Source of the DNA: a virus
IMG/VR virus record: IMGVR_UViG_3300020185_001882
Location: 1 to 28,027 of that record
Length of the DNA: 28,027 bases
Strand: one strand, 5' to 3'
Below the pieces are notes generated by a model, which saw only the letters and a program-made list of their open reading frames with translations, searched no databases and was not told the DNA's origin. Positions 22,366-28,027 of this stretch are shown one piece after another (position 1 is the stretch's first letter; each line of letters opens with the position of its first letter). Made by a program: the position numbers and the translations under genes.

Positions 22366-22535
22366 TGATATTTGTAGGTGATTTTGTAAATTTGGGTTCC
22401 AGCAATAACTGGTTGGAAGTAGTTAAAATTTTAGGACCAATGCACATTCGGTTGAGCAATGGTCAAACTGTGGAAGCCAGTGAGAAACATATCACCGACT
22501 ATCGTAGTGCAGGTGAAATGGCAGAAGTAAATTAG
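22362..22535 (+). CDS. Small hypothetical protein, 57 aa
   Basis: The ATG overlaps the previous stop as ATGA, with AAAGGAG some 13 bases upstream. The product is beta-rich: an I-F-V-G-D-F-V-N-L-G start and an H-I-R-L-S-N-G-Q-T-V-E-A-S-E turn suggest a small barrel such as an SH3-like fold. Function is unknown. The next gene begins 11 bases after its stop. Confidence 0.65.
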   Translation: MMIFVGDFVNLGSSNNWLEVVKILGPMHIRLSNGQTVEASEKHITDYRSAGEMAEVN

Positions 22536-22545
22536 AGGTAGCATA

Positions 22546-22920
22546 ATGTCGTTTGAAATTTCAGATCAAAAAGGTTTTCAAATCACTTACCAAAACGGGT
22601 ACACAGTATCCGTTCAGTTTGGTGGTGGCAACTATTGTACTAACCGAGACTTGCCATATGGCGAAGAAGTTCCACCTAGTGACACAGCCGAAACTGCTTT
22701 AATGACTAAAGATGGTTTTGTCGAGTATCAAGGTGATGATGTGCAGGGTTACATGTCTCCTTCAGAAGTTCTTCAGTTAATGGTGTATGCAGAAAGTCTT
22801 CCACCTTATGACGAGTTGACAGCATTTGTTTCTGGACAAAATCCCCAAGAAGAAAAAGAAGGTAGTTTCTACGGGTACAATGAAAAAAGCGACAATTTCG
22901 TTCCAGGGTTAGATGATTAA
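22546..22920 (+). CDS. Hypothetical phage protein, 124 aa
   Basis: Not recognised. The first 50 residues look like beta strands (F-Q-I-T-Y-Q-N-G-Y-T-V-S-V-Q-F-G-G-G), with a Pro-rich turn (Y-G-E-E-V-P-P-S). The C-terminus is acidic. GAGGT precedes the ATG. It overlaps the next gene by one base. Confidence 0.75.
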   Translation: MSFEISDQKGFQITYQNGYTVSVQFGGGNYCTNRDLPYGEEVPPSDTAETALMTKDGFVEYQGDDVQGYMSPSEVLQLMVYAESLPPYDELTAFVSGQNPQEEKEGSFYGYNEKSDNFVPGLDD

Positions 22921-23162
22921 TGAAAGTAGGTATCAATCGTCAAGCACTCAAAGAATCAATTGGGGACACTATACTTGCCACTCTAATTAACTTTCCGTTG
23001 ATCTGGGCACTCAATTACTTAACGATGGTAGTATTTTTGTTTGGTCCTTTTGGAGTATCAATCACTAACACATTCATTCTATTTTGGATTGCTGTTACTA
23101 GAAAGTATTATGTCAGAATTTATTTCGACCAGAAAAACAAGAAAAAAGCCTTAAAAAAATAG
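22920..23162 (+). CDS. Small two-helix membrane protein, 80 aa
   Basis: Two hydrophobic segments (about 18-40 and 44-62) are separated by G-P-F-G, and a strongly basic tail (K-K-K-A-L-K-K) would stay in the cytoplasm. Similar two-helix proteins are common in marine T4-like phages and I know no function for them. The ATG overlaps the previous stop (TAATG). Confidence 0.75.
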   Translation: MKVGINRQALKESIGDTILATLINFPLIWALNYLTMVVFLFGPFGVSITNTFILFWIAVTRKYYVRIYFDQKNKKKALKK

Positions 23163-23172
23163 GGTAAAAGTG

Positions 23173-23201
23173 TTGACTTTACCTCCTAGATTCTATATAA
23201 T
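23173..23201 (+). promoter_or_regulatory. Sigma70-like promoter
   Basis: TTGACT (23173-23178), 17-base spacer, perfect TATAAT (23196-23201). TAGGAG follows before the ATG at 23225. Confidence 0.85.
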
Positions 23202-23224
23202 AGTAGTATACTTAGGAGATAAAG

Positions 23225-23323
23225 ATGAAGACAATTTACATAGCAACAAAGAATGGTCAAGTCAGAGTACTTAGCCATTTAGAAGTCAGAACGTATTTGC
23301 AGATGGGATGGACAATAGCATGA
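23225..23323 (+). CDS. Very small protein, 32 aa
   Basis: A promoter (23173) and AGGAG precede the ATG, which supports this short gene. The product M-K-T-I-Y-I-A-T-K-N-G-Q-V-R has a basic start, then a helix (L-S-H-L-E-V-R-T-Y-L) and G-W-T-I-A end. Its stop overlaps the next ATG by four bases. Role unknown. Confidence 0.6.
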   Translation: MKTIYIATKNGQVRVLSHLEVRTYLQMGWTIA

Positions 23324-23430
23324 TCGTAGAAGTTAAAGTAGTGATCGACACTGAAAAGCCTAAGGACGAAAAACTAGTCGTTAAATTAGTAGAAATACTT
23401 GAAGACCTAAGGGAGCAATTAGATGATTGA
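23320..23430 (+). CDS. Very small acidic protein, 36 aa
   Basis: Starts within the previous stop (ATGA) and ends eight bases inside the SWIM protein gene, so three genes are translationally linked. The product has a beta start (M-I-V-E-V-K-V-V-I-D) and a helical acidic end (L-V-E-I-L-E-D-L-R-E-Q-L). Function is unknown. The call rests mainly on the tight overlaps. Confidence 0.5.
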   Translation: MIVEVKVVIDTEKPKDEKLVVKLVEILEDLREQLDD

Positions 23431-23734
23431 AGTATTGCAAGAAACAACTAATTGGGAAGGTAATGTCAGCAATGGTATTTACCATGTCAATGCATCAGGT
23501 CATTTGGTTCAATACAATGACAAAAAGTTCAGTTCCCCTATGAAGCAGTTTGACAAACGTAGACGTTCATTCACAAAGATTGACGAATACGAAGATGTGA
23601 CTGCTCCTAGAACATCTAATGTTATCATTGTCCAAGGGTCAAAAGGTAAAACATATACCATTGAAGATGGTCATTGTTCATGTCCAGGCTACAAGTTTCG
23701 TGGCGATTGCAAACACGTTAAGGCTATTGCTTAA
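23423..23734 (+). CDS. SWIM zinc-finger protein, 103 aa
   Basis: The C-terminus has C85-x-C87-x8-C96-x-H98 (H-C-S-C-P-G-Y-K-F-R-G-D-C-K-H), the signature of SWIM zinc fingers, which bind DNA or protein. The preceding strand K-T-Y-T-I-E-D-G is typical too. The N-terminal 65 residues are basic (K-Q-F-D-K-R-R-R-S-F). As a stand-alone small protein it may be a DNA-binding adaptor. It is encoded in a host-promoter operon, so probably early. Confidence 0.88.
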   Translation: MIEVLQETTNWEGNVSNGIYHVNASGHLVQYNDKKFSSPMKQFDKRRRSFTKIDEYEDVTAPRTSNVIIVQGSKGKTYTIEDGHCSCPGYKFRGDCKHVKAIA

Positions 23735-23744
23735 CCCAATTCGA

Positions 23745-23772
23745 TTGCAATTAATCTTTAAGGGAGTATAAT
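23745..23772 (+). promoter_or_regulatory. Sigma70-like promoter, apparently leaderless
   Basis: TTGCAA (23745-23750), 16-base spacer, perfect TATAAT (23767-23772). Seven bases after the -10 box is 23779, the A of the next ATG. Confidence 0.72.
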
Positions 23773-23778
23773 AGAAAC

Positions 23779-24225
23779 ATGACTATGCATTTAGATGTCC
23801 GTTTATCCTCGATTAATACTCGCAAATGCAAGTTAAAGTTGACCAAGGGTAAGATCAAAGAACTAGAATTACGATGGCGTGAGCATAACAGAAGTTGCAA
23901 ACGCAACCACAATCATGCCTTTAGGTTCGATACATTAGAAGAGTATATCGACTATTCGTACGGCAGACTTCCCAAGAAAGATATCAGGGCAGACAGAAGT
24001 GTGTACAAGCCTGAACTATCTTATGCTCAACAACGCATAGCAGAGTTCAACGAGAAGTATCCTAGCAGTACAGAAATGAATGTATCTAGCAAAGGTGATG
24101 GTGAGAACGCAGAGTGGCAGAAAGAAAAACAAAAGATTAGTGCTACATACACTATTGCACCAGCGTACAACAAGGGTGCATATCAAGTAGTGCCAAAGAA
24201 TGAAATTAAACATATAGGCAAATAA
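23779..24225 (+). CDS. Hypothetical phage protein, 148 aa
   Basis: A basic protein with C-K-R-N-H-N-H near residue 40, where His and Cys could bind zinc, and a Y-K-P-E-L-S-Y-A-Q-Q-R-I-A-E-F stretch near residue 76. No family is named. No usable binding site lies at the right distance (AAGGGAG ends 12 bases away, inside the promoter), so the mRNA is predicted to be leaderless. Met3 at 23785 is an alternative start. Confidence 0.75.
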   Translation: MTMHLDVRLSSINTRKCKLKLTKGKIKELELRWREHNRSCKRNHNHAFRFDTLEEYIDYSYGRLPKKDIRADRSVYKPELSYAQQRIAEFNEKYPSSTEMNVSSKGDGENAEWQKEKQKISATYTIAPAYNKGAYQVVPKNEIKHIGK

Positions 24226-24226
24226 A

Positions 24227-24385
24227 ATGACAGAAGAAGAACATGCTTTTGGAAAGGCATTGATGGGTATAATAGCAATAGTATTGTGCGGTTTACTAAT
24301 AGCATTTTATATGCTAGGTGAAAAGACAATCCCTATTAATTATATAGATGATGTGCCTTCTGAGGAAACAAAGAATATTTCATAA
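24227..24385 (+). CDS. Small membrane protein, 52 aa
   Basis: A short acidic start (T-E-E-E-H) precedes one membrane helix (about residues 12-29: L-M-G-I-I-A-I-V-L-C-G-L-L-I-A-F-Y-M), with a short acidic tail. It starts two bases after the previous stop and its own stop overlaps the next start by one base. No strong binding site is present. Function unknown. Confidence 0.62.
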   Translation: MTEEEHAFGKALMGIIAIVLCGLLIAFYMLGEKTIPINYIDDVPSEETKNIS

Positions 24386-25680
24386 TGCAGACAGGTAGAC
24401 ATTTTTATATATCCGATGATGATATAACACGGGTTACAAAGTTTTCTGATGAGATCATTGTACAAGAAGATTCTCCTTGGCATCAGTTTGGTGCCTGTTC
24501 TGATATTAGTACTTGGTTGACTCAGTGCCAGACTAAAGATAGTGTTGTTAAATCTTTAGATTTAAATGAGGACAATGGCGACTTAATAGATTCTACTATT
24601 TTTATAGAGATAAACTGGGTAATTTATGAACATGACAGGGCCTGTATCGAACAGGACGGTGCTATAGAGATTCTTAATCGACTTACTAAACTAGTAAATG
24701 AGTCAAGTAATAAAATTATGTTCTATACAATAAACTGGTTAGGCTCTAAGGGGCTAGGATCATTTATACTGTATATTACTAGTCATGTGAAAAATTATAA
24801 GTCTTCATCAAACATTTGGTTTATGACTAGTTTTCCTGTAGAGCAAAAAGTTATACAAGAAGAATTAGATACATATGAAAATGTATCATATAGACCAGGA
24901 TGGTTTACACAACCTTTTTTTGCTGATGAAGTTGCAAAGCATAATGCGGTTGTACTTAATGAACATCCACAGAAAAGATTTTCTATATTTTCTAGGAGAA
25001 TTACTCCTGAAAGACAAACTTTATATTTAGAGTTAGTTGACAGAGATATCATTGAGAATTGTTATTATTCATTTGGTACAAGTCATCCTGATTTTTTAGG
25101 TGAGAAGGAATGGACTGTAACTAAAGAACAAATGTTAGAGGTAGTTGAGAAGGCTCCAGTTAGCAATTTATTTTTTGTTGATAAAGGTAAAAACACTAAG
25201 ATCGCTGAGTGGATAGAAGGAACTCCATATACTATAGGTGACTACGATAATATCTACGATCCTCTACTTAATGAGTATACTGTATCATCAGATATACAGA
25301 TAGTAATTGAATCATTTATCGAAACTGCTGATATAGGTATCACAGAAAAATTAGGAAGGCCGATTGCATATAAAAGACCATTCATTGTATTTGGACAACC
25401 TGGTATAATAGGATATCTGCAAAAATTAGGATTTAGAACATTCCATCCTTTGATTGATGAGACATATGATACAATACTTGATGCTGAGGATCGACTAGCA
25501 CACATAATAGAAGTTATTGATACTCTTAATTCGATGCCTTCTGACGAATTTGCAGACATAATGAAAAGCCTAAAAGAGATAGCAGAAGAAAATTACGAAA
25601 TAATGAAAAAATTATCAGAATTTAAATTAACACCAACCTTTTATAGACTTGGTATTTTCGAGGGACCAGTGGTCTTTTAA
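24385..25680 (+). CDS. Possible glycosyltransferase-like protein, 431 aa
   Basis: Residues about 315-345 read I-T-E-K-L-x-R-P-I-A-Y-K-R-P-F-I-V-F-G, close to the acceptor-side motif of some GT-B-type sugar transferases, including fucosyltransferase-like ones (T-E-K near the nucleotide-sugar site). The C-terminal D-A-E-D-R-L-A-H-I-I-E-V helix fits proteins of this type in marine phages and bacteria. The N-terminal 200 residues are unrecognised. It has no signal peptide. It may decorate the host surface or phage components. The identification is moderate; a search would decide. Confidence 0.72.
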   Translation: MQTGRHFYISDDDITRVTKFSDEIIVQEDSPWHQFGACSDISTWLTQCQTKDSVVKSLDLNEDNGDLIDSTIFIEINWVIYEHDRACIEQDGAIEILNRLTKLVNESSNKIMFYTINWLGSKGLGSFILYITSHVKNYKSSSNIWFMTSFPVEQKVIQEELDTYENVSYRPGWFTQPFFADEVAKHNAVVLNEHPQKRFSIFSRRITPERQTLYLELVDRDIIENCYYSFGTSHPDFLGEKEWTVTKEQMLEVVEKAPVSNLFFVDKGKNTKIAEWIEGTPYTIGDYDNIYDPLLNEYTVSSDIQIVIESFIETADIGITEKLGRPIAYKRPFIVFGQPGIIGYLQKLGFRTFHPLIDETYDTILDAEDRLAHIIEVIDTLNSMPSDEFADIMKSLKEIAEENYEIMKKLSEFKLTPTFYRLGIFEGPVVF

Positions 25681-25689
25681 GGAAAAAGT

Positions 25690-25881
25690 ATGAGTATAAT
25701 AGAAGCCCATAAATGTTCAATCTGCGATTGCATTTATACCAAAGAAGAAGGTGGTGTCGAAGGTGACTTTGGCATACTACCTGTACAGTTCTGTCCAACT
25801 TGTTATACATCAATGGTAGATATGGTTAATCAACTTGAAGGAGACTATTTCTTTGATGATGATGAAGAAGGTGAACAGTGA
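25690..25881 (+). CDS. Zinc-ribbon protein, 63 aa
   Basis: Two pairs of cysteines, C9-x2-C12 and C35-x2-C38, form a zinc-ribbon- or rubredoxin-like site, with an acidic tail (D-D-D-E-E-G-E). C14 is extra. AAGGA overlaps the stop of the previous gene. This short family, with F-G-I-L-P-V-Q-F-C-P-T-C, is common in T4-like marine phages. A role in transcription or metal binding is unknown. Confidence 0.82.
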   Translation: MSIIEAHKCSICDCIYTKEEGGVEGDFGILPVQFCPTCYTSMVDMVNQLEGDYFFDDDEEGEQ

Positions 25882-26132
25882 CAATACCAGATATAATAGG
25901 ATACATAGGAGTTGCTATACTAATAGTAACTTATGCTATGCTACAGTTAGATAAGATAGACCCTAAAGGGTTTTGGTATAGTTTTAATAACTTGATTGTA
26001 GCAATATTAGTAACAGTTAGTTTATTGTATACGATGAACAAAGCCAGTATGATAATAGAAGTATTTTGGTTTATCATAAGTGCATATGGCATCGTAGCAT
26101 ATTACAAGAGAAGGAAAAATGGACAAGAATGA
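25878..26132 (+). CDS. Three-helix membrane protein, 84 aa
   Basis: A GTG start overlaps the preceding stop by four bases (GTGA). Three hydrophobic helices (about 8-23, 35-52 and 58-76) and a basic tail suggest a small integral membrane protein. It resembles the CBU_0592-like family (I-x-x-Y-G-I-V-A-Y-Y at the end). Function is unknown. It overlaps the next gene by 14 bases. Confidence 0.75.
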   Translation: MTIPDIIGYIGVAILIVTYAMLQLDKIDPKGFWYSFNNLIVAILVTVSLLYTMNKASMIIEVFWFIISAYGIVAYYKRRKNGQE

Positions 26133-26538
26133 CATAACAATTGAAAAGATAGAAGAGAAGATCAGCCCTGACATCAAGGAAGAGTTTGCTGGTAGTACTA
26201 TGACCAAAGCAGGAAGGCTTGCTATGGAACTCAATGCAGAAAGAAAACGTCTTAAACAAGAAATGGAAGAACTCCAACTTGAAGTAGAAGATTTAAAACC
26301 AGCAACGCCGACAGGAACAGTTGACAGTCATGTCAAATGGCTTGCTACTATCCTTGCAGTTTGTGGTGTATTTGCTATGAGTGCAGGATTAGAACAAGAA
26401 GGACAATGGTTATATGCAGTTTCAGCATGTGCATGGATCTACGTAGGTCACTGCTGGAATGACAAAGCAATTATGATAGGTAGTGCTATCACAGGAACAT
26501 CAGTCTTAATGAACCTAGTCGAAAGATTACTACAATAA
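26119..26538 (+). CDS. Coiled-coil membrane protein, 139 aa
   Basis: The first 55 residues are a charged coiled coil (E-R-K-R-L-K-Q-E-M-E-E-L-Q-L-E-V-E). Three membrane helices follow (about 74-91, 97-112, 116-135), with G-H-C-W before the last one. It starts inside the upstream gene, so the two membrane proteins are coupled and may form a pair. Function is unknown. Confidence 0.78.
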   Translation: MDKNDITIEKIEEKISPDIKEEFAGSTMTKAGRLAMELNAERKRLKQEMEELQLEVEDLKPATPTGTVDSHVKWLATILAVCGVFAMSAGLEQEGQWLYAVSACAWIYVGHCWNDKAIMIGSAITGTSVLMNLVERLLQ

Positions 26539-26546
26539 GGCTAATG

Positions 26547-26641
26547 TATTATACGACAGGGTTATTTGGGTTTCTAACAAATGCGATAGGTTTCGTATTT
26601 GCCCAAACTACTTGCATTCAATGGTGAATAGTCGTATAATA
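26547..26641 (+). other. Nested inverted repeats, candidate structured RNA
   Basis: An 11-bp perfect inverted repeat, TATTATACGAC (26547-26557) and GTCGTATAATA (26631-26641), encloses TTTGGG (26565-26570)/CCCAAA (26602-26607) and AAATGCGA (26579-26586)/TCGTATTT (26593-26600, one G-U), with loop TAGGTT. The right arm also contains the -10 box of the promoter at 26612. Confidence 0.6.
26612..26640 (+). promoter_or_regulatory. Sigma70-like promoter of the small HTH gene
   Basis: TTGCAT (26612-26617), 17-base spacer, perfect TATAAT (26635-26640). Predicted start 26647. Confidence 0.78.
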
Positions 26642-26647
26642 GGTACA

Positions 26648-26670
26648 CGTTGAGAGAATAACTCTCAGCG
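26648..26670 (+). other. 9-bp hairpin at predicted transcript 5' end
   Basis: CGTTGAGAG (26648-26656) pairs with CTCTCAGCG (26662-26670) with one G-U pair and loop AATAA. It begins one base after the predicted start of the mRNA for the gene at 26696. Confidence 0.75.
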
Positions 26671-26695
26671 ACATATAAAACTAAGAGGAAAATAT

Positions 26696-26974
26696 ATGAC
26701 AAATGCAACAACAACTACTAAGGTAGTATCAAAGTCTGCTAAATTCTTAGCCGCTCTACAGAACGGTGAAGCATTAACAGCAAAGCAAATTGCCGCACGT
26801 TTCGGCATTGGCAACCCTACTGCTACAGTAAGCGACCTTCGTTTACGTGGTGGATATGCTATCTATGCTAACGCTACCAAAACTGGCGTAACTAGATATC
26901 GTCTAGGCAACCCAGCTAGAGCAGTTGTAGCCGCAGGTTACAGAGCAATGGCAGCCGCTAATAAGGCTTCCTAA
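26696..26974 (+). CDS. Small winged-helix/HTH DNA-binding protein, 92 aa
   Basis: Residues about 25-50 form a helix-turn-helix: L-T-A-K-Q-I-A-A-R-F-G-I-G-N-P-T-A-T-V-S-D-L-R-L-R-G-G. A wing-like Y-A-I-Y-A-N strand follows and then V-T-R-Y-R-L. The Ala-rich, basic tail (A-G-Y-R-A-M-A-A-A-N-K-A-S) is unusual. GAGGAAAA precedes the ATG. It is the single gene of its unit, with a host-type promoter and a structured leader, as expected of an early regulator. Its targets are unknown. Confidence 0.85.
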   Translation: MTNATTTTKVVSKSAKFLAALQNGEALTAKQIAARFGIGNPTATVSDLRLRGGYAIYANATKTGVTRYRLGNPARAVVAAGYRAMAAANKAS

Positions 26975-26995
26975 GTTCGTTAGGTAACTAGGTTC

Positions 26996-27040
26996 GGGGA
27001 GAGCCTTGCTAGGGCTCTTAGAGACAAGCAAAATCTCCCC
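26996..27040 (+). other. Branched or alternative hairpin between the HTH and cupin genes
   Basis: GGGGAGA (26996-27002) pairs with TCTCCCC (27034-27040), and GAGCC (27001-27005) pairs with GGCTC (27013-27017); the two stems share bases, so they compete at the junction. ACTTTTAC follows. It may be a terminator or a leader structure. Confidence 0.55.
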
Positions 27041-27065
27041 ACTTTTACTTCCCCCGGTAACTTAT

Positions 27066-27485
27066 ATGAATGTATTTCACAGTTTAATGAACAAACTAGA
27101 TCGGTATAGATTGATACCTGATCGTCTTACAGGTGCAGACTACATGCATCGTTACTATCTTTTTCTTAAAGATAGAGCAAATTTCCCTTACAACGTCACA
27201 CTTCATCATATTGTTAAAAGTGACGAACCTATTTTACATGATCACCCTTGGCCTTATATGACTATAATTCTTAAGGGCGGTTACTTCGAAAACACACCCG
27301 AGGGGAGGACTTGGAAGGGTCCTGGGAGTGTTATCAGACGTGGTGCAGAAGACTATCATTGGCTTGAATTAGACAACGAGAAGCCTGTCACCACTCTGTT
27401 TTTTATGGGACCTCAACAAAGAGACTGGGGTTTCTTAAATGATGATACATGGATTCAGCACGAGGAGTTTTTAAATGACAGATAG
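27066..27485 (+). CDS. Cupin-like protein, 139 aa
   Basis: The core L-H-D-H-P-W-P-Y-M-T-I-I-L-K-G-G-Y-F-E and, 40 residues later, D-Y-H-W-L-E-L is the beta-barrel pattern of cupins, where His residues can bind a metal. The substrate is unknown. I chose the ATG at 27066; an upstream in-frame TTG at 27006 lies in a hairpin and is unlikely. No clear binding site precedes 27066. Similar small cupin proteins are common in marine phages. It overlaps the next gene by 11 bases. Confidence 0.82.
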   Translation: MNVFHSLMNKLDRYRLIPDRLTGADYMHRYYLFLKDRANFPYNVTLHHIVKSDEPILHDHPWPYMTIILKGGYFENTPEGRTWKGPGSVIRRGAEDYHWLELDNEKPVTTLFFMGPQQRDWGFLNDDTWIQHEEFLNDR

Positions 27486-27840
27486 TTTAATTATAATGAT
27501 GGTATTTGGAGCGATCATAGGTTGGTCACTTAGCAATATGTATCGTCAATATAGAGATGATATAATGTTTAAGCAAATCATGGTTAAAATTGATGAAGAG
27601 GAAGCAGAGCAAAAAGTAAAAGCGTTATTTCCTATGTGTTATATAGAAGAAGATAATGATAATGATACATATATACTATATAACAAAGATTCTCATGCAT
27701 ACATGTGTCAAGGAGATTCGTATGATGAACTTGCACAAAAAGTATATACCGAATTAAAAATTGATGTTGCACTGGCTAAACACATGAATAAGTCAATGTG
27801 GTTTATTGCTGGTGACACGAAAGATTTAATAGAATTTTAA
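27475..27840 (+). CDS. Membrane-anchored hypothetical protein, 121 aa
   Basis: An N-terminal helix (I-I-M-M-V-F-G-A-I-I-G-W-S-L) anchors a soluble, acidic domain with a D-E-E-E-A-E-Q-K-V helix and a strand region (Y-I-L-Y-N-K-D-S-H-A-Y-M). GAGGAG lies 10 bases before the ATG. The role is unknown. It sits between the cupin and ferredoxin genes. Confidence 0.78.
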   Translation: MTDSLIIMMVFGAIIGWSLSNMYRQYRDDIMFKQIMVKIDEEEAEQKVKALFPMCYIEEDNDNDTYILYNKDSHAYMCQGDSYDELAQKVYTELKIDVALAKHMNKSMWFIAGDTKDLIEF

Positions 27841-27844
27841 AATA

Positions 27845-27851
27845 ATAAATA
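27845..27851 (+). promoter_or_regulatory. Late promoter (ATAAATA) of the ferredoxin gene
   Basis: Predicted start near 27857, seven bases before AAGGAG (27864-27869), so the leader is about 19 bases. Confidence 0.6.
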
Positions 27852-27875
27852 TACGTATACTTTAAGGAGATCGGA

Positions 27876-28027
27876 TTGACACACGTAGTAACAGAGGCCT
27901 GTATTAATTGTAAACACACAGATTGTGTCATTGTATGCCCAGTAGATTGTTTTTATGAAGGACCTAATTTCCTTACAATCAATCCAGATGAATGTATTGA
28001 TTGCGGAGTATGCATTCCTGAATGTCC
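27876..28027 (+). CDS. fdxA: 7Fe ferredoxin (FdxA / AvFdI type), 3' end outside window
   Basis: Ferredoxins of this type carry one 3Fe-4S and one 4Fe-4S cluster and move electrons at low potential. Counting the start as 1, cysteines at 9, 12, 17, 21, 25, 40, 43, 46 and 50 equal the nine of Azotobacter ferredoxin I after a shift of one. The segments [18 protein letters not shown] and I-N-P-D-E-C-I-D-C are characteristic. Translation starts at TTG, fixed by AAGGAG six bases upstream. The frame runs off the window, so about half the usual 107 residues are missing. A late promoter precedes it. Phage genes for plant-type ferredoxins are known in cyanophages; this bacterial type is less usual. Confidence 0.9.
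   Translation, partial: MTHVVTEACINCKHTDCVIVCPVDCFYEGPNFLTINPDECIDCGVCIPEC

Noticed and set aside
26648-26670. Resemblance of the AATAACT part to the T4 gp43 translational operator
   Set aside because: In T4 the AAUAAC bases are in the loop, but here part of them is in the stem, and the neighbouring gene is not a polymerase.
27006-27065. TTG start for the cupin-like protein
   Set aside because: It lies inside paired noncoding sequence, lacks a binding site and adds residues that do not look like a cupin N-terminus.
1-28027. CRISPR arrays, insertion sequences, integrase or attachment sites
   Set aside because: No regularly spaced repeats, transposase or integrase motifs were seen; the only tandem repeat is coding (8611-8658).

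Overview
This window is best read as part of the genome of an AT-rich marine T4-like myovirus, of the kind known from cyanophages and pelagimyophages. Small genes are packed tightly with 1-20 base overlaps. Many are typical membrane or zinc-ribbon proteins of marine T4-like phages. There is a phage-type 5'-3' exonuclease and an ATP-dependent DNA ligase. TAAATA-type late promoters recur next to sigma70-like promoters. The host cannot be read from the sequence; an AT-rich marine proteobacterium is an inference.

Layout. 1-2147: 3' end of a flap-type exonuclease and a run of small unknown genes. 2148-6945: three sigma70-like promoters driving small unknown genes, the DNA ligase and acidic or Cys-rich small proteins. 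6948-12554: an envelope block with a 705-residue membrane/coiled-coil protein, a lipoprotein with an Ig-like domain and a large C-terminal domain, an LPP20-like lipoprotein and a secreted FlgT-like protein. 12566-15474: a proteostasis and translation block with ClpX, ribosomal protein bS21, Hsp20, ClpS and a DUF4396 membrane protein. 15471-16477 (minus strand): a metallophosphoesterase-like protein that has lost most metal ligands and a membrane-anchored Lys/Ala/Pro-rich protein. 16600-19297: a SprT-like metalloprotease and two large unknown proteins under late promoters. 19307-21395: ClpP and a radical SAM protein. 21397-21710 (minus): tRNA-Asn(GUU) and a small conserved phage protein. 21835-26538: early-type small genes (SWIM zinc finger, zinc ribbon, membrane proteins) and a possible glycosyltransferase. 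26539-27065: structured noncoding DNA around a small helix-turn-helix gene. 27066 to the end: a cupin-like protein, a membrane-anchored protein and the start of a 7Fe ferredoxin with a TTG start.

How it may work together. ClpX, ClpP, ClpS, Hsp20 and bS21 would let the phage redirect host protein degradation, folding and translation initiation. The ferredoxin could supply electrons, possibly to the radical SAM enzyme. The secreted block would remodel the host envelope. Two promoter classes are visible: sigma70-like (TTGACA-17-TATAAT, several with GGTAC in the spacer) and late (A/C-TAAATA). Two patterns stand out: promoters placed so that the start codon is the predicted first transcribed base, and hairpins that begin at the predicted transcription start.

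No stretch over 300 bases lacks a gene. The longest gaps (2148-2278, 14050-14181, 16478-16599, 21711-21897, 26539-26695) hold the promoters and hairpins listed. Promoters, hairpins and folds were read by eye; none was computed.
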